Both the position numbers and the translations under genes were made by a program. Below the pieces are notes generated by a model. That model saw only the letters and a list, made by a program, of their open reading frames with translations. It searched no databases and was not told where the DNA came from. Below, piece by piece: positions 33,680-46,497 of a stretch of 64,000 bases of DNA. This DNA is from Dimorphilus gyrociliatus (taxonomy: Eukaryota > Annelida > Polychaeta > Dinophilidae): positions 620,001-684,000 of the forward strand of contig CAJFCJ010000019.1 of NCBI GenBank assembly GCA_904063045.1, given 5' to 3'. Numbering within the stretch: position 1 is the first letter of the stretch; every line of letters begins with the position of its first letter.

Positions 33680-35530
33680 ATGAGCGATAATGAAAGACAT
33701 AAAAAATGTGAAGTGTGCAATGAGAAACAATCTAAATATACTTGTCCAAAGTGTTCTGTTCGTACATGCTCATTAGAATGCGTAAAACAGCATAAAAAAG
33801 CTGTAGACTGTGATGGAAAAAGAGATAAAACTGCATACTTATCCCTGGATAAATTTAACGATAACGTTCTTTACAGCGGTAGGTTTTCTTTTTATCATGA
33901 TACATAATTTTATAAGGGTAAGACATTAGCCTTCATATTTTCACATAATATTTTCAGATTATTACTTTCTGGAAGACGTTAATAGAGCTGTAGAAAATTC
34001 TGAAAGGGGCCCAAGGCACTCGAATCGCCTAAAGCTTCCGGAAAAAGTATTTATCTATCGCGCTGTCAAGCCACTGTTTTAATAATTTCATTTCTACATT
34101 AACAGCGTGAAAGACTGTGCAAAAATGCGAAAAAGATAGGAGTCACTTTAGAATTTTTACCAAAGGGTATGGCAAAAAATAGAAGAAACAAGTCTTTTTA
34201 TAACAACGAGTAATATCATTTTTGTTCTCTATTTCTCTTTATATTCCATCATCTAGTGATTTATTATAATTATTTATCCAAGATGAAAAAAAATTCCATT
34301 ACTTGTAGATACTAAAATATTTTATACCAGAGGAATGGGATAACTTAATTTCATCGTACTTTTCTTAATTATACACCATTTTTGAATCATTATTTAATTA
34401 TGGTAATTAGGAGATAACTTTATAGTTTATCATAGTATCCCGTATCCCCGGGAAAAAGAAATGTTTTATCTTTCACCATTCCTTTTTCTATCTAAAGCTT
34501 CCTTCAATAGTGTAATTCATTTCTTATAACAGACAAAAGCAAATAATATGGACGATTGAGTGGCGTCTGCCTGAGATATCCGTGAAATCAATTTGTGATG
34601 GGTAATTATATTTAGAGAATAATGTAGTGAATAAAATTATTAAAAAAAAAAAGAATTTTCTCTTTTTTTCTCTCTTCTTTCTTTTTCCATTCCTTATAAT
34701 CCGTACTGTATATTTTTAGATTTATGGGAGATACTAAACTCAAAGAAGCTTTTACTAATTTTACATCCGAAAGAAATCCCGTTATCAAACACAAAATAGA
34801 GGAATTAACAAACAAATCAGATTATAAGGGAATTTTTTTCGTCTTATTTAGAGCTGAAAAATCCAACGGAAACAGGTAAGGATCCAGTTAATAACCCTTT
34901 ATATTTATTGTGTACTTTCTATAAACGTTGATGACAAATGCTCGTCACTCTTGTTTCTAATCTCGAATGCTGGTATAACGAGACCAGCTGTGAATTACCC
35001 TGCGAGTGTTGTACAAGCTGAAGAAAATCTAATGCTACTAACCTTTTACTTGTTGTTACATACGTCTAAATAATTGTCAGTGTAACATGAATATAAAGGA
35101 AAACTGATGAAAAATTACTAAACCTTTTCGTTCCTTATTTTTCGTTTCCAGAAAATAATTGCAATTAATTTTTTATCTTTAAAATGCTATTCTATTACCC
35201 GCTTGACTAAAACACTTTCTATTTATTATAACAGATATTATTCGTTAGATCTGAATAAGAGTATATGTGAGAATTTGCGAGGAAAAACAGTAATCGAATA
35301 TCCCTGTTTTATCTTGGTTACCAGCAAATCACTCGACGAATATAAATTATTAAATAGAATATCCGTTGCAGGTAAACGAAAAAATAACCTTATATTTATT
35401 GTAAAAACACCGAAAGACTGCTTTCTTTTTGTATCTTATTTTAGACGTTCTGAAAGACGAAAAAGAAGAAGGTGAAGTAACGGAAAGCGAAGAAGAATTG
35501 GGCTTTGTTATTTCCGACGAAGATTTATAA
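33680..35530 (+). CDS. ZNHIT6: ZNHIT6 / BCD1, box C/D snoRNP assembly factor
   Basis: BCD1 acts with the R2TP machinery in nuclear assembly of box C/D snoRNPs. The first exon (33680 to about 33878) encodes an N-terminal zf-HIT finger, CEVCNEKQSKYTCPKC then SVRTCSLECVKQHKKAVDC, followed by KRDKTAYLSLDKFNDNVLYS. Later exons give DYYFLEDVNRAVEN, a basic helix ending ERLCKNAKKIGVTLEFLPKG, the segment QKQIIWTIEWRLPE, and near the end LNKSICENLRGKTVIEYPCF, which matches RNKVIIEYP of the human protein. The protein ends in an acidic tail (EEGEVTESEEELGFVISDED then L). Introns are mostly under 100 nt; the largest (about 34210-34530 and 34880-35230) separate the middle exons. Confidence 0.92.
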
Positions 35531-35857
35531 TTAAGCAATGAGAGACTAGTGAATACAAAAAATAACTTTTCTCTTTGTTTTTCCCATGATTTTTTATAAT
35601 TTGTATTTTTCTCCTTTTCTTTTCTTAAAAGAACAAAAGAGAAAATTAAAACAGTTTCATCTTTTTGTATATCTTAATAGAATGTATAAAATAAAAACCA
35701 CACATACAATCACAGTACCAGTTTATTTTCATTTTTACGTGCTTTCTTCATGATTCTTATTTGGGTTGAGCACCATAATGTCAACGGAGAGTTAGGTCTT
35801 TTGACTGCAGATTTTGAGTCTAAATGAGATCTAGAAGATTTCTCATTTTTTATTTAC
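35531..35857. other. Convergent spacer ZNHIT6/GABBR1
   Basis: 327 bp, T-rich, presumably both 3' UTRs, with an ATAAAATAAAAA stretch near 35688. Nothing else seen. Confidence 0.5.
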
Positions 35858-38800
35858 TTAACAATAAGATTCCAGGTACACTTCTGCTTGTAAAGTTTCC
35901 GATTTACCATTTGCAGTGGGAGTAATAGCCTTCATTTGAGCTATCTGCTCTTGCCGCATTTCAAGTTTGCTATTTAATTCCGTCAAGCGGGCTTCCCTCT
36001 GAAATGAAAAAGGATAGTCAATACCGTAGGCCTATGATAAGAGCAAAAGCCGATACCTCAGCAATTTCCGTCTTGAGCAATTCGTTCTCTTCGATTAAAC
36101 GTTTGTTCTTTTCTTCGTCTTCCCTGCTCGTACTAGCAGGGGTTAACGCGGCGCTTTCAAGACCATCTCGGGGATGCCTAATTACGTCGAGAACTTTTGG
36201 TAGAAATACAAGCGCCATCGACAACAGGCAAGAGAGTAGAATAGCCGCTGCAACGAACGCGAAGCTGGCATCATGCTGGGATCCAATTATCAATGTCACC
36301 GGAGCCGTTATTATACACAAAACCTGTTCAAGGAATTTAATATTAGAGATAAGAATATACAAAACAACCGAGTTGGTGAAAATTAACACTTACCACAACG
36401 TTGTAAATACTCATGGCTACAAATCTGGAATCGTTAACGTACTTGGCTTTAACACTCCTCGTTTCGTAGGCTAACAGCAGACCAAAAAGGAGGAGTATTC
36501 CTTTATAACCAAAAATTACACCTAACCATGTATTGCGCATTTTGCAATCGCAGTGTTCTAATTGTGGAAGAATTTGAATATCGAGATGAGTATTAGCAGG
36601 AGTTTCATGAGGGAAGAGCTCCAGTTTTCTAGCAAGAGGGTCGACCGCTTGCCAAATGGTTAATATAGCAACGTCAATGGCCACAAATATCCCAAGAACT
36701 GCATAAAATTCGCATTCTCTTACTTGCCTAATATTCTTTTTTCGCCTTGTCGTAACTCGATAAATGGTCCATACTTTAGAAAACATGGAACCATAGGCAA
36801 GGGTAAAGCCAATTGTAAGTAACCAAGATCTTACATGGCATATTTTAACGAAAACCTTTGCATCAACAAATCTTCCATCTAATCCATGCAGGATAATCGT
36901 TAATAAACAAACTATACAACCGACTAGCATAGTGCTGTTAATTTGAGGTTGAGACATTCGGATACTTTTCCTTCTTTTATAAGCCCAGTTAAATATTAGC
37001 AGTCCAACCGCTGTTATTACACCAATGACAGATAGTAAGCACATAGTTATAAATAAGACTTTATTGACGACCCGTAATTCTTCAACTATTATAGTCTTAT
37101 CCTGTGGTACTTTTCCACCAAGCCACTTTTCTATGCCGTACCACGTCAGGTTATCGGAAGCAATATCGTAAAGGCCTATCCTCGTATAATTTCCCTCTAT
37201 AAATTGTTCGATTTGCGTCCAAGCTATTCTATCACCTTCCGAATTAAATGCCACTCGACCCTACATTGAATACGAGGAAAACCTTTAAATTTATTTATGT
37301 TTATAAAATAAACCTCTATTATTAACTATAATTGCGTGTTTATACATAATACATATAACACTTTTATAGCATTAAAACTGATACAATTTTAAAACTTACA
37401 GATAGACCAATAAAGTTAGTTGAATTCATAGCGGCGTATATTTCGTCCATAATCTTCTTATTCGAATAGGTAAAGTCTTCCAGAGAACGATTTTTTAATG
37501 ATAGTCTGTAAAAAGAGAGAAACAATTACTGAATTATTAATAAAAGGCTGTGTTGATAGCGAAGTAAAAGTAACTGTATATTTGCTATTATACTTTCAAG
37601 TTTGTTTAATTATAAGCTGTCTGCCTTGTGGTAGAGGATGTAGGAAGACAGCTGCCTAGGATTTGACGATTAATGCTTAATCTAGCCACCTAATGTTTTT
37701 TATATAAATGATGAAAATATTATTAATACACTTGTGAATATTTATATATATATATATACTATATATACTCTGCATATAGATTAAAATATACAGTGTAAAC
37801 ATACAACAAATAGATCCTAGGAATGTACAATATACTATTCTTATGTAGTGTATATTCTTGTAAATATAATGTTTATATACAACTATTTACTAAATATACA
37901 TAAATTCATGTGTTGTATATAGGATATTTACATATATATATAATCTGTATATGATATATCTTTATATATCGCATAAAATGCCTTTATAGATTAATATATA
38001 TTTATATATACATATATAAATGAGGAAGGGGTGAAGGGCGCTGAAGAAATATTCCCCTATTTTGTTTAACAGGTCACGCAATGGAAAATAATCGGTTCAT
38101 TGTTCGCGCTATTACGTGACTGAAACGTAATTATCTAACCGATTTTGAGTTTGGTTTAGGGCCAGAGCAAGAGCCCAAACTGCATCGTAGGCTAGCGGAG
38201 CTTCTACATAGCCAGTAACAGAGAATGGATTACTGCTGATATTAACGATTTTCTCTGCCATCATATCCATAAATTTATTCGACGTTAATCCTGATATAGT
38301 GGCAACGTCATCTTGACTCCTCATTAATCCTTCTGTTGTAAAATGCCCTTCTAAAGCTTCCCTCATCTGATCGACAGTACAATTAATATTCTCATCTTTT
38401 TCAGCGTACCAATTATCTGGATACCATCCTATAATAAACCACACGTATTTGGGTCCGTAAACTTTTTGCTTGTAAACCTATACGGGAGAAGAAGGATTAA
38501 TCATATCGTATAATTTTCTCTAGTAGTCTGGTGAGACATCTCAGAGTTTATAGATGTGGCTTACCTCGCAAAAAACTCTTCGAGCAATAGTCTCATAAAA
38601 TAATCCTACAATAATTCTGGCATCTTGCCTCTTCAAATTTCTAACTGCGTTTGCTGGATCTGTGAGGAAGCTTGTTCGTACTGCAATTTCTATTCCTGCA
38701 TGCTTGACCCTTTCTTCTAAATCCTCGATAGTCTTTTTTATGATAAAAACAATGATAATAATAATAGCAATGACGCTAATAAAAACAATAATTGTTGTTT

Positions 38801-41800
38801 CTACTAAAAGAGGCTTAAGAGTGAAAAAACATACTAACCGATGTAAAAACTCCTTGAGTCTCTTGGATCGTAGCGATACGAGTCCATTTAAACTTCTTAA
38901 ACAATCTTAGCCTTGTAGGATTATGTAGTGTAGCGGACGGATGCGTTCGAAAGAAAGTCGGAAATCGATTTCTGTTCGACAAGGCAGGTGAACTCGAGCC
39001 GTACGAGAGCTGTGAAGGGAAATTGAAAAAGATTGCGGCCGACTTAATTATTTAATTTTCTAATCACGGCGAACATTTTTTCAAACGTCGATACGCCGGC
39101 GACGCACGACGGCGCTATTTGCCATCGAATCGATCCTTATCGACCAGCTCTACGGTTTTTCGCTTTCGCTCAGAGGCAAACAGGCGAAAGTGAAGAAAAA
39201 ATATTGGTTTGTGTATTGTTGCATATACTGACCACTATCAGATTCCACATTTTAGCCGCTTGACCGACAAATGACGATACAACGCTACATCCAGGTCCTA
39301 ATAGCATTATCTTTGTGGGTTTCTGATATAATAGCTCGTAGAGTACGTTCATTCCTAATCCAGGCTTACACTGTCAAAAGAATTTAATAATTCAATTAAA
39401 CGATAATCGGTGAAACATATTGCAGTAGAATCCTTCGAATACGTTATATATATAAACGCATGTGAACTAATCAAATTAATTAGAAGGGAATCAAGCGCTC
39501 GACTTACAGTCAATATGCGAATTTATAAAGCTTGCCATGTCAACGCCTGATATATGGTTTCTTTTCGCAGGAAAAAACATTATAATCCGAAAACCGATTC
39601 AATAACGCAGTCCTAAACCCCCAACGGCAATTTTTGGTCATTTTTTACCAAAAAGAATCTTACAGTCGTCAAAGAAAAGAGAAATTTTAGATAAAAAAAA
39701 GTCTCTATATATAAAAGGAGACTCCTCTAATGTCATTATTCTTATAAAATACATACATTCACGCAATATAGAGCTTTATATATATGCATACAATATATAA
39801 AGAGTATATATATATATATTATAGATTGCTACTGCACATGTGCAATTTATTGTGTAATATACACAAGACAACTCCTCTTTATGATTTCGTCTATACTTGA
39901 ATACACGAATAGGATTACGCTATAAAAACTACATGTATCTCGTATTATATATGCGCCTTATATCCTAAATGCAGAGATATATATATAAACGACGCCCATG
40001 ACGTTTCATATGATTGATAAAGGCGGCCGTTTATGGCTTCAATGACTTTTAGCTTTTTCAGTATAAGAATTCTTCTCTAAGCATATCAGACTGCAATAAA
40101 GTAAAGCAAAAAAGAGCGTGTAGAACGCCCGCTATAGACCGACAAACTGCAGTACTGCACATTGCAGATTGGCTCGTTTCGTTTCATGTATACCGATTCA
40201 GTAGTACAAAGACCTTGCAATTATCGAGGTTTTGCGGTAGCCGCGTTGGAACGTACATAATCTGCAATGACGCCTTGTCAGTTGCAACGAAAGATATTCG
40301 TATGAAGAGACCGATTTGGTCTGACATGTTTTTCTCTCCCATCACTCATCCATCTCTGATAAATTGTCAAAACTCCCAAAATATATATATACCATTTACT
40401 ATGCATATAGAGTAATATATGAATAAACATGTACAGTTAAAAACGAAAAAGCAATATTTGATTGCTATCAAGATTAAGAAATGCAGTTTACGTCTAAATG
40501 TATATACAGTACACTTGATACGCTTTGATTTAACAAGTCTCTTTAATGTCTATACTTGATAAAACTATTTATTTTCCCCTTTCTTTTATTCAACTGTCGT
40601 AGGAATAACATAGACGTGTTTAAGATATATACCTCAATCGGTGTCTTTATATAGGCTGTATTATATGAATATATTGTAAATAAATGTATTACGTATAGAC
40701 AATGTACACGTTGTGTATCTGGTATAAAGTACAGTCTTATTCAACGTTAATATATTGTATATAAAGAAAAATTTTTCGAATATTTATATGATTTGTTTAG
40801 GGACTCCGGGCGGCAGAGAAAGGCTCAAATGTTCATCTGTCATGGGAATCGCATACCAACTTCGGCTTATCTCACCGTATTCCATCAGCACGCGAGCGTT
40901 TTTACATTCTCTTTCATCCGCTTTATTCCAACAGTTTTTTTTTTGAAGATGCGCCCCTCATCTTCCTATGAATCGACATTCTAAATTTCTATCTAAAGAG
41001 GCATCATTAATTATCTTAGATAAAGAGCTGGAAAGAATTTCCCTGCTTGTTTCAAGTATTTTTGGCATAAAAGTAGCAAAGCAGTCGACAGAAAGAAAAA
41101 TAAGGTCTTGTCTTTTACTCAGAATCATCCAAGTTAAAACATTTTCAGGTATATTTAATTATGACGAAGTTAAGCGATGCGATTTTACAGTCGACCGGAA
41201 TCACGAAGGGTTCCACACAACAAACATAATTCATCATATATAAAACCAAATAATGCGTTTATACGTGTCGGGCATGCGTGATATGGAAGTAACTACGTGA
41301 CAGCGCATCGCTTGATAGGATCAAGTCCTAGTCGCAAAAAAGCGTTCAGAAGACGATGAACGGTCGGTAATTAAATGGAATTCTATTTTATCTAACGATT
41401 GGTATTCTTTTTCGGGCCGTTATTTTCTGTCTGCTGTTGGTTTGGGAAGGAGTGAATTTTCTCATTTACAACAGCACCAGGTGTGTAATAATCCTTGAAA
41501 AAATTAAGCCGACAGCGTTTTCGATTAGAAAAAGTGTGTGGATATAATACGTGCGTCGTTTCCATAGCAACGAAATCTTTTCGCGCCGAAACGAGATTGA
41601 CAGGCGGACTATTGCCTAAGCGACCCCAGTAGTCGATATATAGTTTCCTTCTCTTCGAAATCCTATGCAAATTTTATGCGTCACGACCGCTCGCTAGCGA
41701 TTAACTCAGACAATGTTACAGCTAATAAATGGACGGTGTAAAACCAGAAAATTGACCTACATAAGACGATCAGCGTTTAAAAGGTCAAGTTGGTATGGGC

Positions 41801-42265
41801 GTTGTTAATTTTTCAAGTAATCGATTGCTTTTGTTGGAATTGTTTCAAAGGATATGAATAGACAATAATTATGTGAGCGTTTAGCAACGCCCCATCTTTT
41901 CATCAGTCATACTTTTTCTTAAGCAATCGATTGCCATAGAGCCTTACCTGACTATCGTTGGCTACCATCTCCAATCTATAACCCGGTAGAATGTCCTCTC
42001 TTTTATTTACGTGTTCCAAAGCCATTTCAACAGCCGGTTTACAGCCTTTACCACCACCCCAACCGCCAGTCATCGGAAATATACCGCCTGAATCGAATAA
42101 AATGATAAAAGTGCGTATTTCAGTTTCGATCAATCGCAATATTTGCCAACCTATAAACAACGGGACGTCCTCTTCCGTCGTTACAATACTGTTGAAATTA
42201 CGTAAAAGGAACGTCAGCAATAGGAATCGACCAAACTTCTTTCCGTTCAATTCGATGCCGAGCAT
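35858..42265 (-). CDS. GABBR1: GABA-B receptor subunit 1
   Basis: A class C metabotropic GABA receptor; subunit 1 binds GABA. Exon 1 (41949-42265) gives a hydrophobic leader, then [20 protein letters not shown] and [15 protein letters not shown]. After a 2.6-kb intron, exons near 39231-39371, 38840-39008, about 38565-38733, 38112-38476, 37400-37506, 36388-37262, about 36052-36326 and 35858-36001 follow. They encode the Venus-flytrap domain ([50 protein letters not shown]) and the seven-helix domain ([40 protein letters not shown]). A cytoplasmic coiled coil follows ([10 protein letters not shown], then [20 protein letters not shown]), ending [11 protein letters not shown]. The coiled coil is where subunits 1 and 2 pair. 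The [12 protein letters not shown] block and the GGW.GG motif favour subunit 1 over 2. An N-terminal exon carrying a better signal peptide may exist upstream. Confidence 0.95.
37990..38110 (-). other. AT-rich GABBR1 intron segment
   Basis: Part of the roughly 600-nt intron (about 37507-38111) that separates the last ligand-domain exons. It is made of short TATATA runs and nothing coding can be seen. Exon 38112-38444 is read with its donor near the lower end. Confidence 0.4.
39372..41948 (-). other. Large first intron of GABBR1
   Basis: About 2.6 kb, far longer than any other intron here. Segments at about 40080-40330 and 41240-41720 are richer in GC and non-repetitive, including a CRE-like TACGTGAC near 41293. 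No nested gene could be supported. It may hold enhancers or an internal promoter for a shorter receptor form. Confidence 0.5.
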
Positions 42266-43146
42266 AGTGCTAGTATCTTACAACTGTTATCCTTTCGTTG
42301 TTTTTCTTTTCATGTTTGTTAATCTCTAACTCCTCTCTCTTTCAGACACTTGGCTAACACGCGCTTCGCGAACGCTCGCCGTTTTCTAAACTCTGACTAG
42401 AGAGCGCCGCTTGCTCCTCTTTCAGTGACGTCATTGAGAAAATACCCTCTAGAGCTTTCGTTAAAAGTGGAAAGAACAGTAGGCCTATTGCAATTGCTTG
42501 GGAACTCCCTCTTACTTTCGCCTTTTTTCCCCTCTTTTCCCCCCTCTTTTCCACTTACTCTTTCCCCTACTCTTTCATTATTTACGAGCGCCATCTATCG
42601 ACAAAATTGGAAGCGTTTAACCGTATTTGTTAAAAAAAAAATAATGGCCTATACATTCATATTAGGTACTCTTAATGTGACGCGTGCCTTTAATACAAAA
42701 CACTGATATAATATACTGAAGAGGTGAATCTATTACATTTCGTAACCTATTCTTTATAATCTGGCCAACACGGTCTTAAATCAACAAATTCTATTTTGTT
42801 TTGCGCCGTGTGCATGAGAGAGTGAGTGAGAAAGAGGGAATAAGAGTGAAAGAGAGGAGATGTAGTGAGAAGGAGAGTTGTATATTTGTGTATAATATAG
42901 TTATAGTGAAGGCTTAACCTGTTCATCTATTAACCTGTATAAACTTTACAATATGATTTTGGGAGGCCGTCTTTATCACTATATTGGTCGTTTCCTCTGA
43001 CCTATTAAGAAGATTGTTTTTCATTGTGATTATAGCTATACCAATTTAGATACATGTTCAGTTTATATTTAGATTATACTTGCTCGGTTCCGGATAAGAA
43101 TATAGTTCTAGAGATATCGGTCGCACCTGAATAAAGAGTTACTACT
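42266..43146. promoter_or_regulatory. Divergent promoter region GABBR1 / orphan membrane protein
   Basis: 881 bp between divergent starts. It carries a CTCF-like motif at 42588-42601, a polypyrimidine tract (about 42515-42575), a TAGGCCTA palindrome at about 42480, and a GA-rich block at about 42815-42880. Confidence 0.5.
42588..42601 (-). promoter_or_regulatory. CTCF-like motif TCGATAGATGGCGC
   Basis: The plus strand reads GCGCCATCTATCGA. This is the copy closest to the CTCF core consensus TAGATGGCGC. It lies about 325 bp upstream of the GABBR1 start and about 545 bp upstream of the gene at 43147. Confidence 0.45.
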
Positions 43147-45028
43147 ATGAGCGCAAACAATGAACGAGATGCAACTGAGCTGAAGAAAATTCTCCACGAG
43201 CAAAATGGTGAAAATGAAAATGAAAAAATAATAATTGATGGAACTACTACAACTGAAAATCAACTACCAAAGAACAGATCGAATAGACGGAAGGAAAGAA
43301 ATAAATTCAGAAAATATTGTATCTGGTTCTGGATATTAGTAATCATTTGTCTGATCTTAGCTCTCCTTTTATACTTTTTCGTGTTTAGGAGGAAAATATC
43401 AGATTATAAAGGTAAACCATTTGTAATAGTAATACAAGAGAAGATTTAATGTTTTATACTTCCTCTTTTAATTGAATGTTTTTTTTTCAGACCCTGTAGT
43501 ATTAATCCCTCCGATAGGATGGATAAAAGGAAGAACGTGTCTGCCACAAAATTTAAATATCTATTTTAGAAAACAAAATAACTTAATTAAACCTCTAACA
43601 AAGGATGCTATTGATGAATCCAATACGAACTATTTTTTATTTCGACACGATGATGATTATCATTGCTGGCCTAATCTTAATAATTCCTTTGTAAATCAAT
43701 CTTGGTCATTAGGTAACGATTATAGGTTGGGAATTCGCTTATCGGACGGATGTGATTTTTATGATTTTAGTGAGTCGAGAGCGTACAGTATAGGCCGAAA
43801 ACTCTCCACTCATCTAAACTATGTACAATTAATGCAAAGTGGGAAAGTATGTAAGAGCAAGCTAAAGCGAGGAATAGCTAAAAGCTTATACAAAGGAATA
43901 GAAGAGTCTAAGAGGGAAACAATCTTCCATTCGCCCTTTTCTTTTGGTCTGAAAGAGGCAAAGCGATCATCGGATATTTTTACTATAGCATCCGAAAGCC
44001 TAATGAATAATTTAGAAGATGAAAAAAAATTATACGCCCTGCTGGATAATTTCTATTTTAATTTTAAAGGAGATTTTAAACCGGGATTTTTCCCCTATGC
44101 CGGAAGTTTATCGACAGATGAATTCCAGTTTGTTAATTGGTGTTATATGAAAGCACCGTTGTTTTTTAATCAACCTTCGGGTAAATATGCCGAAAAAGAT
44201 ATTGAAACTATATTTAAGTTATTTTCAAAGCATAAAAAACTAGTTGTTAACTATCATCAGAATAATGAAACAAAGCCATTTACATTAAGTAAGAAAATTC
44301 AAATTAAAGATCATCGAAGCTTCCGCTCAAGATATTATAGTGTTGTATCCGTATCTGATGAAGATAAATCAAAGGAAGGATACTGGTCTACCTTTAAAAC
44401 AGTTGATCATGAGAAATATATATTTTTTTGGCTTGGAGATAATAGCATGTGCTTATCAGACTCCAATTCTTTTCTAGCTATAAGAGAATGTGGCGTAAAA
44501 GAAGCAGTTCTCCAGCACTTTGCCTATAGAAATCGACGCCTATATTTAAAAAACTCTATGGTTTGTATACCAAACTATCCCTTTATGCGAGCGACAATTG
44601 TCAATAAGGAGGAAAGAGGCTGTAGTACAGAAGTATTTATTAAAAAAAATGGGAATAATGTTGCTATTGTTAATAAATACGGATTTAAACTGAGAGCTAG
44701 TATGCCAGATGTGTATATTCTTCATGCTTCATTATCAGATTCGCAATTTATTTTGGCGTTCAATAATTTGCATTCTGAAAAGCCTCATTGGCAAAAGTTG
44801 GATTATAAGAATATCCATGAAATGCAACAAGGTCGGAATTATGAAGTGGTTTGCTCTGATGGTAATCCGAGGCGTACCTACGAAAATGGAAGAATTTCAG
44901 AGGAAATCAGAATAAATGTTCCAGAGAAAGGTACCGAATATTGCTTTGTGACTGACAAAGGAGCAGTTGCCGTAAATTCCGATTATGGAGAATTTCTCGA
45001 ATATGACAATTCTTATGAACAAATTTAA
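43147..45028 (+). CDS. Unrecognised type II membrane protein with large ectodomain
   Basis: Two exons (43147-43411 and 43491-45028; 79-nt intron) join in frame to 600 residues. The N-terminus is hydrophilic and cytoplasmic-like, with a basic stretch just before the membrane (NRSNRRKERNKFRK). One hydrophobic segment follows (CIWFWILVIICLILALLLYF, about residues 59-78). The remaining 515 or so residues form a soluble domain with about a dozen cysteines and few low-complexity runs. The positive-inside rule predicts an outside C-terminus. Recognisable but unassigned blocks are VVLIPPIGWIKGRTCLPQNL, FFPYAGSLSTDEFQFVNWCY and YIFFWLGDNSMCLS. I cannot match it to a known enzyme, lectin or receptor family. 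It may be lineage-specific. Confidence 0.85.
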
Positions 45029-46497
45029 AATAAAAACAAATATAAAGAACAGATATTTTTACTATGTACCAGTTTCTTCTTATATTTACATACACTACAC
45101 ATAGGCCTATTAGTTGCCCTTCAACTTGCTCCATTTAATCAAAATTGATTTTATTAGAAGAGCAGAGAGAGCTTAAAATACTGAAATGCTTAAGCAGAAA
45201 AACTAACTGTTTGTTGAGAGTACAATTAATTTGTATACTAATTAGAAATTTGTGTATAAGTTGATGGTGCAACGATGGCGTGAGAGCGGGAGAACCAATC
45301 AGCTGAGCGAATGTAGCGCATGCGCGAAATTTGCGAATTCAGCCTACGATGGATTGATAACTCAGCCTATCTTTCTAAAGAATTCAGAAACTACCAGTCT
45401 GTTTCTACGTTTCAGACTAAATAGAACGCTAATTGTCAAGGTAAAGACCCTGTTTTCGTCGAATTCGACTGTTGGGTTTACCTGCCTTCTGATAGATTTA
45501 GCGTTTTATCGAAAATTTCAAGATAATCAATCCAGATAAGACTGACTGATAGCTTGGAATTTTTTCTGGTTCTCAGCACACTAGCAGGTCGCAGATTGAA
45601 CAGAATCTTCACAATTTTTTAAGGTAAATTTAATAATGATGATTTTATGTTTTGGTTAATTTCTCTATGGTTATTTTGTGCTCAATTCTCTTAATTTGGT
45701 ACTCAATACTATAATATATGCAAGAAAAACACAGGTTGATGGATCTTCAATGGCGCTCCTAATTTCAGTATTAAAAGTAGGATAATACTTTTGTACTTGA
45801 AGCTAATACTTGAACGTTAATTTTAACAAAACGTTTATAAACTATTTAAAAAAATCATCAAATTCTACATAAACAACGCCTAGGATGACTGTTTTCAAAG
45901 AATCCAGCGTTTGACGGCCAAACAACAGGCCATAAACATGCTATATATGCCATAGGTTTTTTATAAGACCGATCCCCTCTCTCTCTGTTTTGCTCTAAAA
46001 TAATCTATATTTATGTATATTTACCTATTATTAATTTCTATTGGGGTACTTATTATTTAATAAATATTACTGTATATAGACCATACCTTTTCATATACAT
46101 GTAAAGTATATATATATATACAAAATAAACAAATATCTATATATTAATATGTATATAAACAGTTTTTTCTAATAACCCTATGTATATATAGCATATTATG
46201 AAAATGTATTGTTGATAGTCAAAGATATAGAATTTATATTGGCAACGATTGTTGCTTCGAAATGGCGCATGACTTTGTAGCTATTTTAATACTGTTAACA
46301 ATATTTCAGGGTATCGATTTAGGTCAAAAAGATCAGATTATCGATTAAATGAATACTAATAGTTTCAAAGTTACTTTATTCTTTGTTCAAAAGAGATATT
46401 TATTATATAGGGAAAATACAAACTTTTATGAGCTTTCTATTTTTTTATCCCATTTTTTATTTGCAGTTGGAAGTTGTATAAGGATTAAAAGAGTAAA
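45029..46497. other. Upstream region and 5' UTR intron of the gene at 46498
   Basis: A GC-richer promoter-like stretch at about 45260-45560 contains an NRF1-type palindrome (45316-45326). A donor AAG|GTAAAT at 45624 and acceptor TTTGCAG ending at 46466 define a likely 843-nt 5' UTR intron, which is AT-rich with TA repeats at about 46105-46125. Confidence 0.55.
45316..45326. promoter_or_regulatory. NRF1-like palindrome GCGCATGCGCG
   Basis: An exact match to the palindromic NRF1 core (GCGCATGCGC) in an otherwise AT-rich window, about 1.2 kb before the start at 46498 but just before the putative first untranslated exon. Confidence 0.5.

Noticed and set aside
40793-41243. Several 60-90-residue plus-strand ORFs within the GABBR1 intron
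   Set aside because: They overlap in different frames, have no recognisable motif and no transcript-like structure; chance ORFs.
41392-41670. 92-residue minus-strand ORF inside the GABBR1 first intron
   Set aside because: It starts at a TTG, has no ATG in a useful position, and no recognisable domain or clear splice acceptor; I treat it as intron sequence.
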